From Halorubrum salinarum (GTDB lineage: Archaea; Halobacteriota; Halobacteria; Halobacteriales; Haloferacaceae): a stretch of 64,000 nucleotides of DNA. Of this stretch, positions 1 to 7,615 are shown one piece after another. Numbering within the stretch: the first letter of the stretch is position 1; each line of letters opens with the position of its first letter. Both the position numbers and the translations under genes were made by a program. The notes below the pieces were generated by a model. It ran no database searches. It was not told where the DNA came from and saw nothing but the letters and a program-made list of their open reading frames with translations. The stretch lies in contig NZ_CP053942.1 in NCBI RefSeq assembly GCF_013267195.1, forward strand, positions 124,001-188,000, in the 5' to 3' direction.

Positions 1-2
1 TC

Positions 3-206
3 TGTCAGCACTGTGATTCTTACCAAGGAAATCATTTCATCCAGCAAGAGGCACTGGAGATTGACCCTCCACTGGTAGAATGTCCACATTGTGGGGATGA
101 ACACGAATGGAACCCGGACCAAGGGATGGGTGGGGCATTTGGACAGGGATGGGTCTCATGTCCAGAATATGGTGAAATACCGGTTGGTGACCCACGAGGA
201 GAGTGA
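3..206 (+). CDS. Zinc-ribbon protein, C-terminal part
   Basis: The window opens inside this frame, which runs to a TGA at 204-206; the start lies upstream. The visible 67 residues hold a CQHC knuckle at the very beginning and a CPHCGD knuckle about 30 residues later, the usual arrangement of a small Zn-ribbon. A third site reads CPEYGE, so a second ribbon may have lost its outer cysteine. The tail is Gly- and acid-rich. No catalytic motif is visible, so the role (nucleic-acid or protein binding) is inferred only from the ribbon. The frame is open and has halophile codon use, but the N-terminus cannot be judged. Confidence 0.6.
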   Translation, partial: CQHCDSYQGNHFIQQEALEIDPPLVECPHCGDEHEWNPDQGMGGAFGQGWVSCPEYGEIPVGDPRGE

Positions 207-273
207 CGAATTCCTTCGCTCTATACAGGCCCAGATCAGTAGTATTTCAAAACTCGAATGAGTAGATTGCGAC

Positions 274-555
274 ATGTACGATCTCACTGGCTTTCAGCGC
301 GATCTGCTGTACGTAGTTGCCGGACTTGATGACCCCCACGGACTTGCGATCAAAGACGAGCTCGAGGACTACTACGAAAAGGAAATCCATCATGGGCGGC
401 TCTATCCCAACCTCGACACGCTCGTTGAGAAGGGACTCATCGAAAAGAGTCAGCGCGACCGACGGACCAACGAGTACAGCACTACTCGCCGGGGCACTAG
501 AGAAATCGAAGCTCGGACTGAATGGGAAGCCGGGTATATTGACCACGACGGGTGA
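274..555 (+). CDS. PadR-like winged-helix regulator
   Basis: This 93-residue protein has the haloarchaeal PadR-type layout: an N-terminal LTGFQRDLLYVVAGL helix, then a recognition-helix region with the family-typical HGRLYPNLDTLVEKGLIEK (residues about 45-63), and a wing ending in RTNEYSTT. Such proteins bind promoters as dimers and usually repress. It is short for PadR because the C-terminal dimerisation helix is minimal, as in many haloarchaeal members. A second protein with the same layout (QRDLL, SRLYQNLDTLVEYGL, RTNEYSLT) is at 59628-59936. The ATG at 274 directly precedes the conserved helix. No effector domain is present. Confidence 0.85.
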   Translation: MYDLTGFQRDLLYVVAGLDDPHGLAIKDELEDYYEKEIHHGRLYPNLDTLVEKGLIEKSQRDRRTNEYSTTRRGTREIEARTEWEAGYIDHDG

Positions 556-669
556 GCGAACCGCTGTGTTCGAGGACTGTTTGACTCTAGTATTTCGCGC
601 TCTTCTCGCGAGAGATCCACTTAGGATCACTAGGCATCGTAGAAAGAGTGTTTTAGATTAATATTACAG

Positions 670-690
670 TTAAGGTTAAGATTAACTCAT
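670..690. repeat. TTAAGG/TTAAGA hexamer repeat, copy 1
   Basis: Intergenic run of TTAAGG-TTAAGA-TTAA hexamers followed by CTCAT. It matches 20 of 21 bases with 2478-2498, in the same orientation, about 1.8 kb away. The two copies bracket the TumE/TumA-like module and its two downstream genes. It could be an operator, an iteron-like site or a recombination scar; the sequence does not decide. The rest of the 556-903 intergenic stretch shows no gene. Confidence 0.6.
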
Positions 691-903
691 ATCGTTCCAA
701 TTGCCGAGCTATACTTGGAATCTGTTCGAGAAGGGCATCAGCCGGGCAGTAGCTCAGACAGGCAACGGACAGTTTTCTAGGTCTCGTCGATGACGACTCC
801 GACGACGAGTAGTACGGCACTAGCCACATCTGAGTATAGCCTCACCGCTGACAGAGCGATCGCTCGATGTTGCCGTCATGGGTACTATCTGTTGCTTTGC
901 TAT

Positions 904-923
904 TGTTAGGGTTTTTCCTAACA
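904..923. promoter_or_regulatory. Inverted repeat upstream of the TumE-like gene
   Basis: TGTTAGG and CCTAACA are perfect 7-base arms separated by GTTTTT, ending about 35 bases before the ATG at 958. This position suits an operator for autoregulation of the downstream toxin-antitoxin-like pair. It is also a possible weak hairpin. The binding partner is not known from sequence; the winged-helix protein at 1324-1719 is the obvious candidate. Confidence 0.5.
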
Positions 924-957
924 CTTATCGGAACAGGGTGCGTCTACACGTGTGTGG

Positions 958-1254
958 ATGAGCGATGATGTCACCGTACTTGAAGACGAGATTGAAGCCT
1001 ACGCCGACGGCACCGTTGCGAGGGTACGCGTGCTTTCGGTCCCGACCTCAGACCGGTTCGAGGACGGGATCAAGTACGCCTACCACTACGGCGAAGCCGG
1101 CGCAGATGATCCGATCATCCGGTTCGACAACCACCACGGCGTCCACGAACTCCACCTCGGCGGTGAGACCTTCGAGATCGACTACCCCGGCCTTGCGGAG
1201 ATCTTCCGCGCCTGGCGGGCGGCACTCCCAGAAGAGAAGCGCGACGACTGGTAG
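958..1254 (+). CDS. TumE-like toxin family protein (DUF6516-type)
   Basis: A small acidic protein (98 residues from ATG 958; a GTG at 952 is also in frame). The pattern of an N-terminal VLEDE helix, a central FEDGIKYAYHYGEAG segment, and a strand pair IIRFDNHHGVHELHLGG followed by FRAW is that of the haloarchaeal TumE/DUF6516 family, a predicted toxin that is paired with a winged-helix antitoxin. The gene at 1324-1719 fits that partner exactly, 69 bases downstream on the same strand. The conserved His pair (NHHGVHELH) is the most likely active or metal-binding feature. Family assignment is from recall of the pattern; activity is inferred. Confidence 0.65.
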   Translation: MSDDVTVLEDEIEAYADGTVARVRVLSVPTSDRFEDGIKYAYHYGEAGADDPIIRFDNHHGVHELHLGGETFEIDYPGLAEIFRAWRAALPEEKRDDW

Positions 1255-1323
1255 CCCGATCAACTACGGTGACCAACGTACAGACCCGCGACTAATTCCG
1301 ACCCACAGCCCTACACCCCACCC

Positions 1324-1719
1324 ATGACCCAGACACTCCACGTTCAGATCAAGTCCGCCGACCGTAGTGATCTCGAAGAGCGTCTCGAAGCGATCGACGC
1401 TGGCGAGGACGTTGACCCCAGCGAGCCGACGCTGTCGATCGAGAACCTCGAAACGTTCGGCCGCGTTTTCCGCTCGACCAACCTTGAGCTCTTGGAGGCG
1501 ATCGTCGAACACGAGCCGGGGAGCATCCGCGAGCTCGCACGCCTCGTTGACCGGAACCCGCCAGAGGTCCTCGAGAACGTGAACGAACTGGCTGACTACG
1601 GCCTCGTCGAACTCGAGGAAAATGGCCGAGCAAAGCGCCCAGTTGTGTGGTACGACGAGATCGACGCGGACCTCCCGCTCACGAGTAAGTCCGGACAGGG
1701 CCCGAAGGCGAACGCCTGA
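1324..1719 (+). CDS. TumA-like winged-helix antitoxin (HVO_A0114-like)
   Basis: This 131-residue protein has an N-terminal beta/helix segment (LHVQIKSADRSDLEERLEAID), then a winged helix from about residue 55 (FRSTNLELLEAIVEHEPGSIRELARLVDRNPPEVLENVNELADYGLVELEE) and a short wing with RAKRPVVWYDEIDADLPL. That is the HVO_A0114-type DNA-binding fold found beside TumE-like toxins. It likely neutralises the product at 958-1254 and autoregulates the pair, possibly through the inverted repeat at 904-923. A paralogue-like protein without a visible toxin partner is at 35497-35946. It ends in TGA at 1717-1719, and another open frame begins directly after it. Confidence 0.75.
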   Translation: MTQTLHVQIKSADRSDLEERLEAIDAGEDVDPSEPTLSIENLETFGRVFRSTNLELLEAIVEHEPGSIRELARLVDRNPPEVLENVNELADYGLVELEENGRAKRPVVWYDEIDADLPLTSKSGQGPKANA

Positions 1720-1881
1720 CCCAACGAGCACACAATAGGCGACGACGTCGATCCCGAGGATCCGCGCCCCGGTGGTCACTACCATGTCGACCGCAACGCA
1801 AAGTGGTACTACGTCGACGACGACCACGCAGGGACGATTGCCCTCGGGCCAGCGACCGACGGTGAGCCCGGTGACGACTGG

Positions 1882-2154
1882 GTGCTTACGCTCTCGGCTG
1901 CAACGTCGGACGAGGATCCCAATCCGGCCGAGCGTGTCGCCGTTCGTCTCACTCCGTGGGCGCTCCACGAGCTCTACACTGAGTCGCGGAATCTCTCACC
2001 AGACGCTCGTCAGGCAGGCCACACCGCCGAGTGTGGGCTCTGCGGCGAGCAGGTTCCACTCGACCGGGCATGGCCAGATAACCGCAAGCAGCCGTGTCAC
2101 CCAGACTGCTACGCCGATGCGTTCGGTGCGCCTCCCTGGTACGATGGACAGTAG
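1882..2154 (+). CDS. Zinc-knuckle protein, start uncertain (frame open from 1720)
   Basis: The annotated start is a GTG at 1882, but the same frame is open and protein-like from immediately after the antitoxin stop (1720). It includes GGHYHVDRNAKWYYVDDDHAG, which looks like a real folded segment (a strand-rich domain). No ATG, GTG or TTG lies in that upstream part, so either the N-terminus was lost when the toxin-antitoxin unit was joined to it or a non-standard start is used. The C-terminal half has CGLCGEQVPLDRAW and CHPDCYADAF, a four-ligand Zn site (two Cys, then His/Cys). The function is unknown. Confidence 0.5.
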   Translation: MLTLSAATSDEDPNPAERVAVRLTPWALHELYTESRNLSPDARQAGHTAECGLCGEQVPLDRAWPDNRKQPCHPDCYADAFGAPPWYDGQ

Positions 2155-2178
2155 CTGGGTGTCGCTAGGGCGTCTAGG

Positions 2179-2400
2179 ATGAGCGAGAGCAAGCTTCTCA
2201 TCGCCGCTGGTGCGACTGTACTCTGGGCCATCTTTGGGGTGCTCTTGCTTGAATTGACGAGTTTGGTGTCGGCCTTCGAGCTCGCAGTTTCTGGCCCGAT
2301 CTTTGATCTTACATCGTTACTTGATGTGTGGCTACTGGCTGGGATTATCCTCGGTGTCGTTGACGTCGCCCACCTCTGGGACATGGTCACTGGGTGGTGA
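2179..2400 (+). CDS. Small two-helix membrane protein
   Basis: A 73-residue protein with hydrophobic stretches at about residues 5-30 and 45-68 separated by a short polar turn; it ends in AHLWDMVTGW. It starts 24 bases after the preceding gene and could be co-transcribed with it. No motif is recognised; such small membrane proteins are common in haloarchaeal accessory regions. Membrane location is inferred from hydrophobicity alone. Confidence 0.55.
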   Translation: MSESKLLIAAGATVLWAIFGVLLLELTSLVSAFELAVSGPIFDLTSLLDVWLLAGIILGVVDVAHLWDMVTGW

Positions 2401-2466
2401 CCACGAAACAGCGACACCGCCCTAGTACCCGGCTAGCAGCCGTTTGTCTGGAGGAAGCTGTCTGAC

Positions 2467-2498
2467 TAATCTTAAGATTAAGGTTAAGATTAATTCAT
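2467..2498. repeat. TTAAGA hexamer repeat, copy 2, with inverted repeat
   Basis: The copy at 2478-2498 matches the copy at 670-690 in 20 of 21 bases. Here an extra TTAAGA precedes it, so TAATCTTAA (2467-2475) and TTAAGATTA (2484-2492) form a perfect 9-base inverted repeat with an 8-base spacer. It lies about 145 bases upstream of the ATG at 2643. An operator for the downstream winged-helix/PIN pair is one reading. Confidence 0.6.
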
Positions 2499-2642
2499 TT
2501 GAGTGAAATACTCTCTCAGGGCGTGAATACGAATACCAGTATCTACAAATTGGTTATCTAAGAACAATTTCTCGGAGCCTCCATACAGTCCGAAACGACT
2601 GCCACAAGATATTAGTTCTCGGTTCACGTATCATGAATTACG

Positions 2643-3269
2643 ATGGTGGTAACAAACGCCCCGGCTGCGGACGAGAACGGCTCGAAAGAGGGCACCGCAC
2701 GCTCCTTTATCGCAGCCTCAGAGATACTGGTGAATCCCGACATCGCCAGAGTCTATACTGACATCCTGCTGAATCAGCCTACTACGAACAGCAGTATCGA
2801 GCGTAGACTCGATCTTGCCGGAAGTACAACCTCAATGCGGGTTGGAAAGCTCAAAAACTTAGACATTGTCGAGGATGTCAGTAGCGGGAAAGAGAGCCAG
2901 CTCCGGACTGATTCACTATTTCTCCCCGTTGGGGAGGGAGAGACGCGGATACTGTTTGACCCGCTTACGATCGCCGCTTACGGTGCAAGCGGCGAGGTCA
3001 GTGAGATCGAACTCTTCGTTGATCGGCACGGCAAGGCGAAGCTGCTGATGGCGGTTGAGCAGACACGGGCATACCTCAGTGGCGAGGTGACTCGTCGTGG
3101 AGCAGCAGACCGCCTCAATGTTGATGAGATCGAGGCTATCAGCATCACGCAGGCGCTGGAGCCGATTATTGCCCTATTTGTCAAAGCAGGGCTCATCGAT
3201 GATTCCTTCGAACACGACGTACATGATCGGAAGATTCGAAACACTCCGTACGTGTTTGAGCAGGAATGA
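2643..3269 (+). CDS. Winged-helix protein paired with a PIN-domain protein
   Basis: A 208-residue protein. Residues about 30-80 form a winged helix (VNPDIARVYTDILLNQPTTNSSIERRLDLAGSTTSMRVGKLKNLDIVED) with a recognition helix around GSTTSMRVGKLKN. The rest is an acidic alpha/beta region without known motifs. It overlaps the next gene by four bases (ATGA), so the two are translationally coupled, as in toxin-antitoxin operons where the first product is the DNA-binding antitoxin and the second the PIN nuclease. The protein is larger than typical VapB antitoxins, so this would be an unusual pair. Start chosen at the ATG directly following the intergenic region. Confidence 0.65.
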   Translation: MVVTNAPAADENGSKEGTARSFIAASEILVNPDIARVYTDILLNQPTTNSSIERRLDLAGSTTSMRVGKLKNLDIVEDVSSGKESQLRTDSLFLPVGEGETRILFDPLTIAAYGASGEVSEIELFVDRHGKAKLLMAVEQTRAYLSGEVTRRGAADRLNVDEIEAISITQALEPIIALFVKAGLIDDSFEHDVHDRKIRNTPYVFEQE

Positions 3270-3826
3270 GCGATCGACCGAAATTAGTTGACTCTTCACC
3301 CCTCTACCCGCTCCCGGATGCACTCCTCGTTGACTCGAGCGTCTTGGGTGGAATCGGGCGATCTACTCCAGAACGGCGACAGCTAATCAACTACATTCAG
3401 TCGAATGATAAGCAGTTGTACGTCTCCACTGGAGTAGTCAAGGAGTTGGACAAGGAATGGGCTGGTCCCTACGGTGTCAACGATTGGCTTGATCCAATAC
3501 GTAACCAGGACTGGATTGTTGCCCTTCCAGAGCCGGATTACGGTGCGCGAATCCGTGACGGCCCGACCGTGAGCGAGATGGTTGACGAAGCACACGGAGA
3601 ATTAGCCAAGCTCGAACAGGAGCGAGAAGATGAACTCCCGAAAACGGACGCCAAATTCGCCGGTAATCTTGTTCAAATCCGGGTGTCTGAGGGTCACAAT
3701 TCCGTGGGGCTGATCATCGACGACAGGAACGCAGAGCGCGCACTATCCCAAGTAGTCAGTGAGACGGAGTACGAGCAATTCTTCCGGATACTGAGGGGGC
3801 CAGAGGTATTAGAAGAGATACAGTAA
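3266..3826 (+). CDS. PIN-domain-like ribonuclease, putative toxin
   Basis: A 186-residue protein with the acidic landmarks of a PIN domain: LLVDSSVLGG (first Asp, about residue 23), VVKELDKEW (Glu/Asp, about residue 61), KTDAKFAGN (Asp, about residue 129) and LIIDDRNAERAL (about residue 150). PIN domains are Mg2+-dependent RNases. The ATGA overlap with the upstream winged-helix gene supports a regulated pair. The spacing of the acidic residues is wider than in VapC, and the insert between residues 65 and 120 is long, so this is a divergent member rather than a standard VapC. Activity is inferred. Confidence 0.65.
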   Translation: MSDRPKLVDSSPLYPLPDALLVDSSVLGGIGRSTPERRQLINYIQSNDKQLYVSTGVVKELDKEWAGPYGVNDWLDPIRNQDWIVALPEPDYGARIRDGPTVSEMVDEAHGELAKLEQEREDELPKTDAKFAGNLVQIRVSEGHNSVGLIIDDRNAERALSQVVSETEYEQFFRILRGPEVLEEIQ

Positions 3827-4384
3827 CACCCTTGTTGCTCTGCTGCCCTTCCGTTTCTGATAGTCCGTTGGATCTTCCACCGTGAGATCGTCCCGCGGTC
3901 GACCTTTCGGTACAGTTCGACAGAGAATCATAACGTTCCCTTCCCCGTTGGGGCTGCCCTCCTTGCGCGGTTATGAGATGAGATCCGTTAAGTTAACGAC
4001 CTCACCATACCACCGCTCCGCATAATCTCGGAGGATAGATTTGATGCGTGCCTTCTATTTTCTACTTAAGTATCTGGAATAATATACTCACTCTAGCTTC
4101 TCTTTCTGTTTTTCATTAAATCCGCAGAATGTGTTAGGACTAGGTGAAAACAAGATCGAAACTGTATCGCCGTTGAGGGCTTCTGAAACACACATTTGGA
4201 AGAGAAGTAAGGCAGCAGATGTCGTAGGAGGTTGATCTATGCTGTCGACGGCGAAAAATGATTTTTCCGCCTTTTGTGATATCTTGGTCCGGACACAGTT
4301 ATGCGATCCAACAGAGCAAAACAATCCTTGATCGATACTGTCCAATTCGAACCTACTCAAGCAAAAGTCAACTACTCACTGTGC
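3827..4384. other. Intergenic stretch, no supported gene
   Basis: These 558 bases hold no frame with convincing codon use. A 90-residue minus-strand frame (4088-4360) has a composition unlike its neighbours (Ser/Phe/Gln-rich, low Asp/Glu) and no motif. On the minus strand near 3970-4050 a short open piece ending LTDLIS is followed by stops, perhaps a decayed gene. The stretch around 4060-4130 is A/T-rich. Nothing further is claimed. Confidence 0.5.
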
Positions 4385-5419
4385 CTATTCATCCTCGGTA
4401 TCTGTTGCGGCCAAAATCTCAGGATACCGGTTCCGTATCGTCATCTCGCTTACGTCCGTAGCATGAGCGATATCTGCTTGTCGGAGAGACTCATCGCACT
4501 GTTTGGCAGCCGCGTACAGTGCCCCTGCGGCGATGCCTACCGGATGTTTCCCGCTGTGAACACCGTTTTCAACCGCTATTCCGGCGAGACGTCGTGCCTC
4601 TCGCTCTGTCGCGTCCGTACACTCCACGTCCGACGCAATCCGCCCGATGAACGAACGAGGATCTGTTGGTGGAATTTCTAACCCGAGTTCACGTGAGACG
4701 TGTCGATATGCCCGCTCAACGCGAATTTGTTCGACGCGGCTCACTGTTGAAACCTCGTCGATAGAGCGCGGGACGTCATCCATGCGACTCGCCGCGTACA
4801 GCACCGCAGTGGCGACGCTTTCAACGGCTCGACCCGGAAGGAGTCCGTCCGCAAGTGCGCGACGGTAGATGACGCCTGCCGTCTCTCGGGTGCTTTCGGG
4901 CACGCCGAGCGCGGAAGCCATGCGGTCGATCTCACCGAGCGCATGCATGAGATTCCTATCCGCCGATGAGCGTCGTCGGAAGCGCTCATCCCATCGTCGA
5001 AGGCGACGCATCTGTTGTCGCCGTTCTCCCGACAGCGCGTTCCCCTTCGCGTCGGTGTCTTGCCACCCGATCACCGTCGATAACCCCTTATCGTGTAAGA
5101 GGTTCGTGCTCGATGGCCCGACGCGAGAGTCCTGATCGCCGGTGCCGTCCGGCGTGTACAGTTTGATGTTCGTATCAAGCGTCGCGTCTGAAACGACGAG
5201 TCCACAGTCGTCACAGACCGCATCAACGTCATCATCGGCTCGACGAAGTCGTCCGTGACACTCCGGACACGTAGTCTGACTGTGCCGTTCGTCCTCATTC
5301 TCCTCCGAAACGGAGTCGGTAACAGACTGACAATCGCCGGCTGCGCTTGACGAGGGCGCATCAGTACCGCTTTTGCGGGAAACTGTGTCCGGTCGCTCTT
5401 CGTTAGTGCGCTTGTTCAT
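4385..5419 (-). CDS. tfb: Transcription initiation factor B (TFB) paralogue
   Basis: A 344-residue TFIIB homologue that recruits RNA polymerase to TBP-bound promoters. After an 80-residue acidic, Ser-rich leader there is a Zn-ribbon (CPEC ... CDDCGLVV, about residues 55-80), a B-finger/linker region (RVGPSSTNLLHDKGLSTVIGW) and two cyclin folds (RNLMHALGEIDRMASALGVPESTRETAG from about 155; PPTDPRSFIGRIASDVECTDATEREARRLAG from about 250). The last helix-turn-helix (ADIAHATDVSEMTIRNRYPEIL) is the BRE-binding part. Haloarchaea carry several TFBs; one on accessory DNA may redirect transcription to local promoters. The ATG at 5419 was preferred to an in-frame TTG one codon earlier. Confidence 0.93.
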   Translation of the reverse strand: MNKRTNEERPDTVSRKSGTDAPSSSAAGDCQSVTDSVSEENEDERHSQTTCPECHGRLRRADDDVDAVCDDCGLVVSDATLDTNIKLYTPDGTGDQDSRVGPSSTNLLHDKGLSTVIGWQDTDAKGNALSGERRQQMRRLRRWDERFRRRSSADRNLMHALGEIDRMASALGVPESTRETAGVIYRRALADGLLPGRAVESVATAVLYAASRMDDVPRSIDEVSTVSRVEQIRVERAYRHVSRELGLEIPPTDPRSFIGRIASDVECTDATEREARRLAGIAVENGVHSGKHPVGIAAGALYAAAKQCDESLRQADIAHATDVSEMTIRNRYPEILAATDTEDE

Positions 5420-5487
5420 CAAGTCGAATCACCTCTCGTGACCGGGGCAGAACAGACGCGTTCGACTGTGTGCCTGGCCAGTACCGT

Positions 5488-5856
5488 TCATTGTGGGCTC
5501 TGAGCCGGCGTCGAGTCGCTGATCCTGATACCGTGCGCGGTGACTCTCGTAGCAACGGCAGATGGAACTGACCACACTGTCTCGGTGGGTACTGTCACTC
5601 CGTCGATCGCGAGGCAGACGAGTTTCCCTCGTCCCCGCCGCGCCGCAATGACAAATTCAAACCGGCGTGATCGGTTGTCAGTCGCCGTCACGTGGACCGT
5701 TGAGAGCCCGTTCGCGCTCTCCCATGTTGTCGTGTCGACGACGCTGAGGTCGCCTGCAGGAGTGACAGCGGTCGAGCCGCAGGCTGGACAGGACCCTTCG
5801 TGCGGGGCCGTTCCGAGGTACCCGTAATCGGTCTCACACGCAAAGCAGTGTTCCAT
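5488..5856 (-). CDS. Small zinc-ribbon protein
   Basis: A 122-residue protein with an N-terminal Zn-ribbon: CFACETDYGYLG and CPACGSTAV (residues 4-30). The rest is a beta-rich domain (STVHVTATDNRSRRFEFVIAARRGRGKLVCLAIDGVTV) with no catalytic motif. It lies between the TFB gene and a second tiny zinc protein (5866-6006) on the same strand, so a short cluster of zinc-binding proteins follows sufB. Its role is unknown; nucleic-acid or protein binding is a guess from the ribbon. Confidence 0.65.
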   Translation of the reverse strand: MEHCFACETDYGYLGTAPHEGSCPACGSTAVTPAGDLSVVDTTTWESANGLSTVHVTATDNRSRRFEFVIAARRGRGKLVCLAIDGVTVPTETVWSVPSAVATRVTAHGIRISDSTPAQSPQ

Positions 5857-5865
5857 GGTCTGAGA

Positions 5866-6006
5866 CTAGTATCGATCCACGATCGTCTCTGCGATGTGTG
5901 CCCGACCGGAACATGCTGGACAGGCAACTACGTCACCACCGTCTAACCCGAACACGGTCACAAACTGTTGTGAGACGTGTGCTCCGCAGTGGGCGCACTC
6001 CGGCAT
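5866..6006 (-). CDS. 46-residue zinc microprotein (DUF7563-like)
   Basis: A very short frame starting at the ATG complementary to 6004-6006, only a few bases after the sufB stop codon, and ending in TAG. The product has CAHCGAHV near its N-terminus and CPACSG about 26 residues later, a complete four-Cys Zn site, with a VTVFGLDGGDVVACP strand pair between. This spacing matches a widespread haloarchaeal zinc microprotein family. Its position after sufB and before another Zn-ribbon protein suggests a shared transcript. The function is unknown. Confidence 0.6.
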   Translation of the reverse strand: MPECAHCGAHVSQQFVTVFGLDGGDVVACPACSGRAHIAETIVDRY

Positions 6007-6010
6007 CAGA

Positions 6011-7441
6011 TCACCCCAGCGAACCCTCCATCTCGAGCTCGACGAGCCGGTTGAGCTCGACGGCGTACTCGATCGGCAGCTCCTCCGTGATGGGCTCGAT
6101 GAAGCCCGAAACGATCATCTGTTTGGCGTCGTCGTCGTCGAGACCGCGCGACTGGAGGTAGAAGATGTCCTCGTCGCCGATCTTCCCAACGGTGGCCTCG
6201 TGGGCGACGTCAACCTTCGACTCGTTGATCTCCATGTACGGCATCGTGTCCGACGTCGACTCGTTGTCGAACATCAGCGCGTCACACTCCACGGCGGTTG
6301 AGGAGTTCTCGGCGCCGTCCGCGATGTGGACGAGGCCCCGGTAGTTGGTGCGGCCGCCGTCCTTCGCGATCGACTTCGACTCGACCGTGGACTTGGTGTC
6401 CGGCGCGTTGTGGTACACCTTCGCGCCGGTGTCGATGTCCTGGCCCTCGCCCGCGAAGGCGATGGTGATGTGGTTGTCGGAGGCGCCGCGGCCCTTCAGG
6501 ATCGTCGAGGGGTACAGCATCGTCGCCTTCGACCCCATCGAGCCGGAGATCCACTCCATGCGCCCGCCCTTGTCGGCGATGGCGCGCTTGGTGTTCAGGT
6601 TGTACGTGTTCTTCGACCAGTTCTGCACGGTCGAGTACTGAACGTGTGCGTCCTCGTCGACGAACACTTCGACGCCGCCGCAGTGGAGGTTGAACTTCGA
6701 GTACTTCGGGGCGGAACAGCCCTCGATGTAGTGAACTTCCGAGCCCTCCTCGGCGATGATGAGCGTGTGCTCGAACTGACCCATCCCCTCGGAGTTCATC
6801 CGGAAGTACGCCTGGACCGGCATGTCGACGGTGGTGTTTTCGGGGACGTAGACGAACGAGCCGCCCGACCAGATGGCGCCGTGAAGAGCGGCAAACTTGT
6901 TGTCGCTCGGGGGGACGCACTTCGTCATGAAGTGCTCGCGGACGAGCTCCTCGTGTTCTTGGACGGCCTCATCCATATTACAGAAGATGACGCCCTTCTC
7001 CTCCCAGCGCTCCTGCATGTTCTGGTAGACGACTTCCGACTCGTACTGGGCGCCGACACCGGAGAGCGCGTTCTTCTCGGCCTCCGGGATGCCCAGCTTG
7101 TCGAAGGTGTCCTTGATGTCGTCCGGGAGTTCCGTCCAGTCGTCGACGCCGGCACGAACGTCGACGTCCGGCCGAATGTAGGGAACGATCTCGTCGACGT
7201 CGACCTCACTCAGGTCCGGCTGGCCGGGCCAGTCGGTGGGCATCGGCATCTCTTGAAACTGTTCGAGTGCTCGCAGGCGCCGCTCCAGCATCCACTCGGG
7301 TTCGTCTTTGTCCTCCGAGATGACGCGGACCGTCTCCTCGGTGAGACCCTTCTCGCTTTTGAAGGCGGACTTCTCCTCCTTCTTGAACTCGAATCGGGCC
7401 TCAGTGTTCGTCTCTTTGAGATCGTCTTGTTTTGAACTCAT
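6011..7441 (-). CDS. sufB: Fe-S cluster scaffold SufB
   Basis: A 476-residue SufB, the scaffold subunit of the SUF Fe-S assembly complex, normally working with SufC (ATPase) and SufD. Features seen: a helical N-terminus (EWMLERRLRALEQFQEMPMP), the core PPSDNKFAALHGAIWSGGSFVYVP, the beta-helix region with HYIEGCSAP, and a conserved ECDALMF cysteine at about residue 386 that corresponds to the essential SufB cysteine. The length is normal. No sufC or sufD is adjacent, so this is an orphan or second copy that would have to use SufC/D encoded elsewhere. Its GC content is higher than that of the neighbouring genes. An A-type carrier is encoded at 61518-61868. The ATG at 7441 was chosen over an in-frame TTG at 7444. 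Confidence 0.95.
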   Translation of the reverse strand: MSSKQDDLKETNTEARFEFKKEEKSAFKSEKGLTEETVRVISEDKDEPEWMLERRLRALEQFQEMPMPTDWPGQPDLSEVDVDEIVPYIRPDVDVRAGVDDWTELPDDIKDTFDKLGIPEAEKNALSGVGAQYESEVVYQNMQERWEEKGVIFCNMDEAVQEHEELVREHFMTKCVPPSDNKFAALHGAIWSGGSFVYVPENTTVDMPVQAYFRMNSEGMGQFEHTLIIAEEGSEVHYIEGCSAPKYSKFNLHCGGVEVFVDEDAHVQYSTVQNWSKNTYNLNTKRAIADKGGRMEWISGSMGSKATMLYPSTILKGRGASDNHITIAFAGEGQDIDTGAKVYHNAPDTKSTVESKSIAKDGGRTNYRGLVHIADGAENSSTAVECDALMFDNESTSDTMPYMEINESKVDVAHEATVGKIGDEDIFYLQSRGLDDDDAKQMIVSGFIEPITEELPIEYAVELNRLVELEMEGSLG

Positions 7442-7615
7442 CAAAGTATTCTTCAGAGACTACGAATATAAGTGTGGTGCGTTAGAACACTCGTTAGTAA
7501 CTTATAGTGGTTTCTTTAACGAAAATGAATAACTTTGTGTAGTTTAATTCGGTTTCTCTACTCGGTAGAATTTAATATGTGGCGAGAGGACCATTCGGTA
7601 GAAACAGGGTCACCG

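Noticed and set aside
1264-1968. 234-residue minus-strand open frame
   Set aside because: It overlaps the TumA-like gene and the zinc-knuckle frame on the opposite strand, and its composition (Val/Arg-rich, low acidic) marks it as a shadow.
4088-4360. 90-residue minus-strand open frame next to the TFB gene
   Set aside because: No motif, Ser/Phe/Gln-rich composition unlike haloarchaeal proteins, no promoter-like context; likely noncoding.
6326-7435. 369-residue plus-strand open frame
   Set aside because: It is the antisense of sufB; it reads Val/Leu/Arg/Asp-rich repetitive sequence with no motif, typical of a shadow frame in GC-rich coding DNA.
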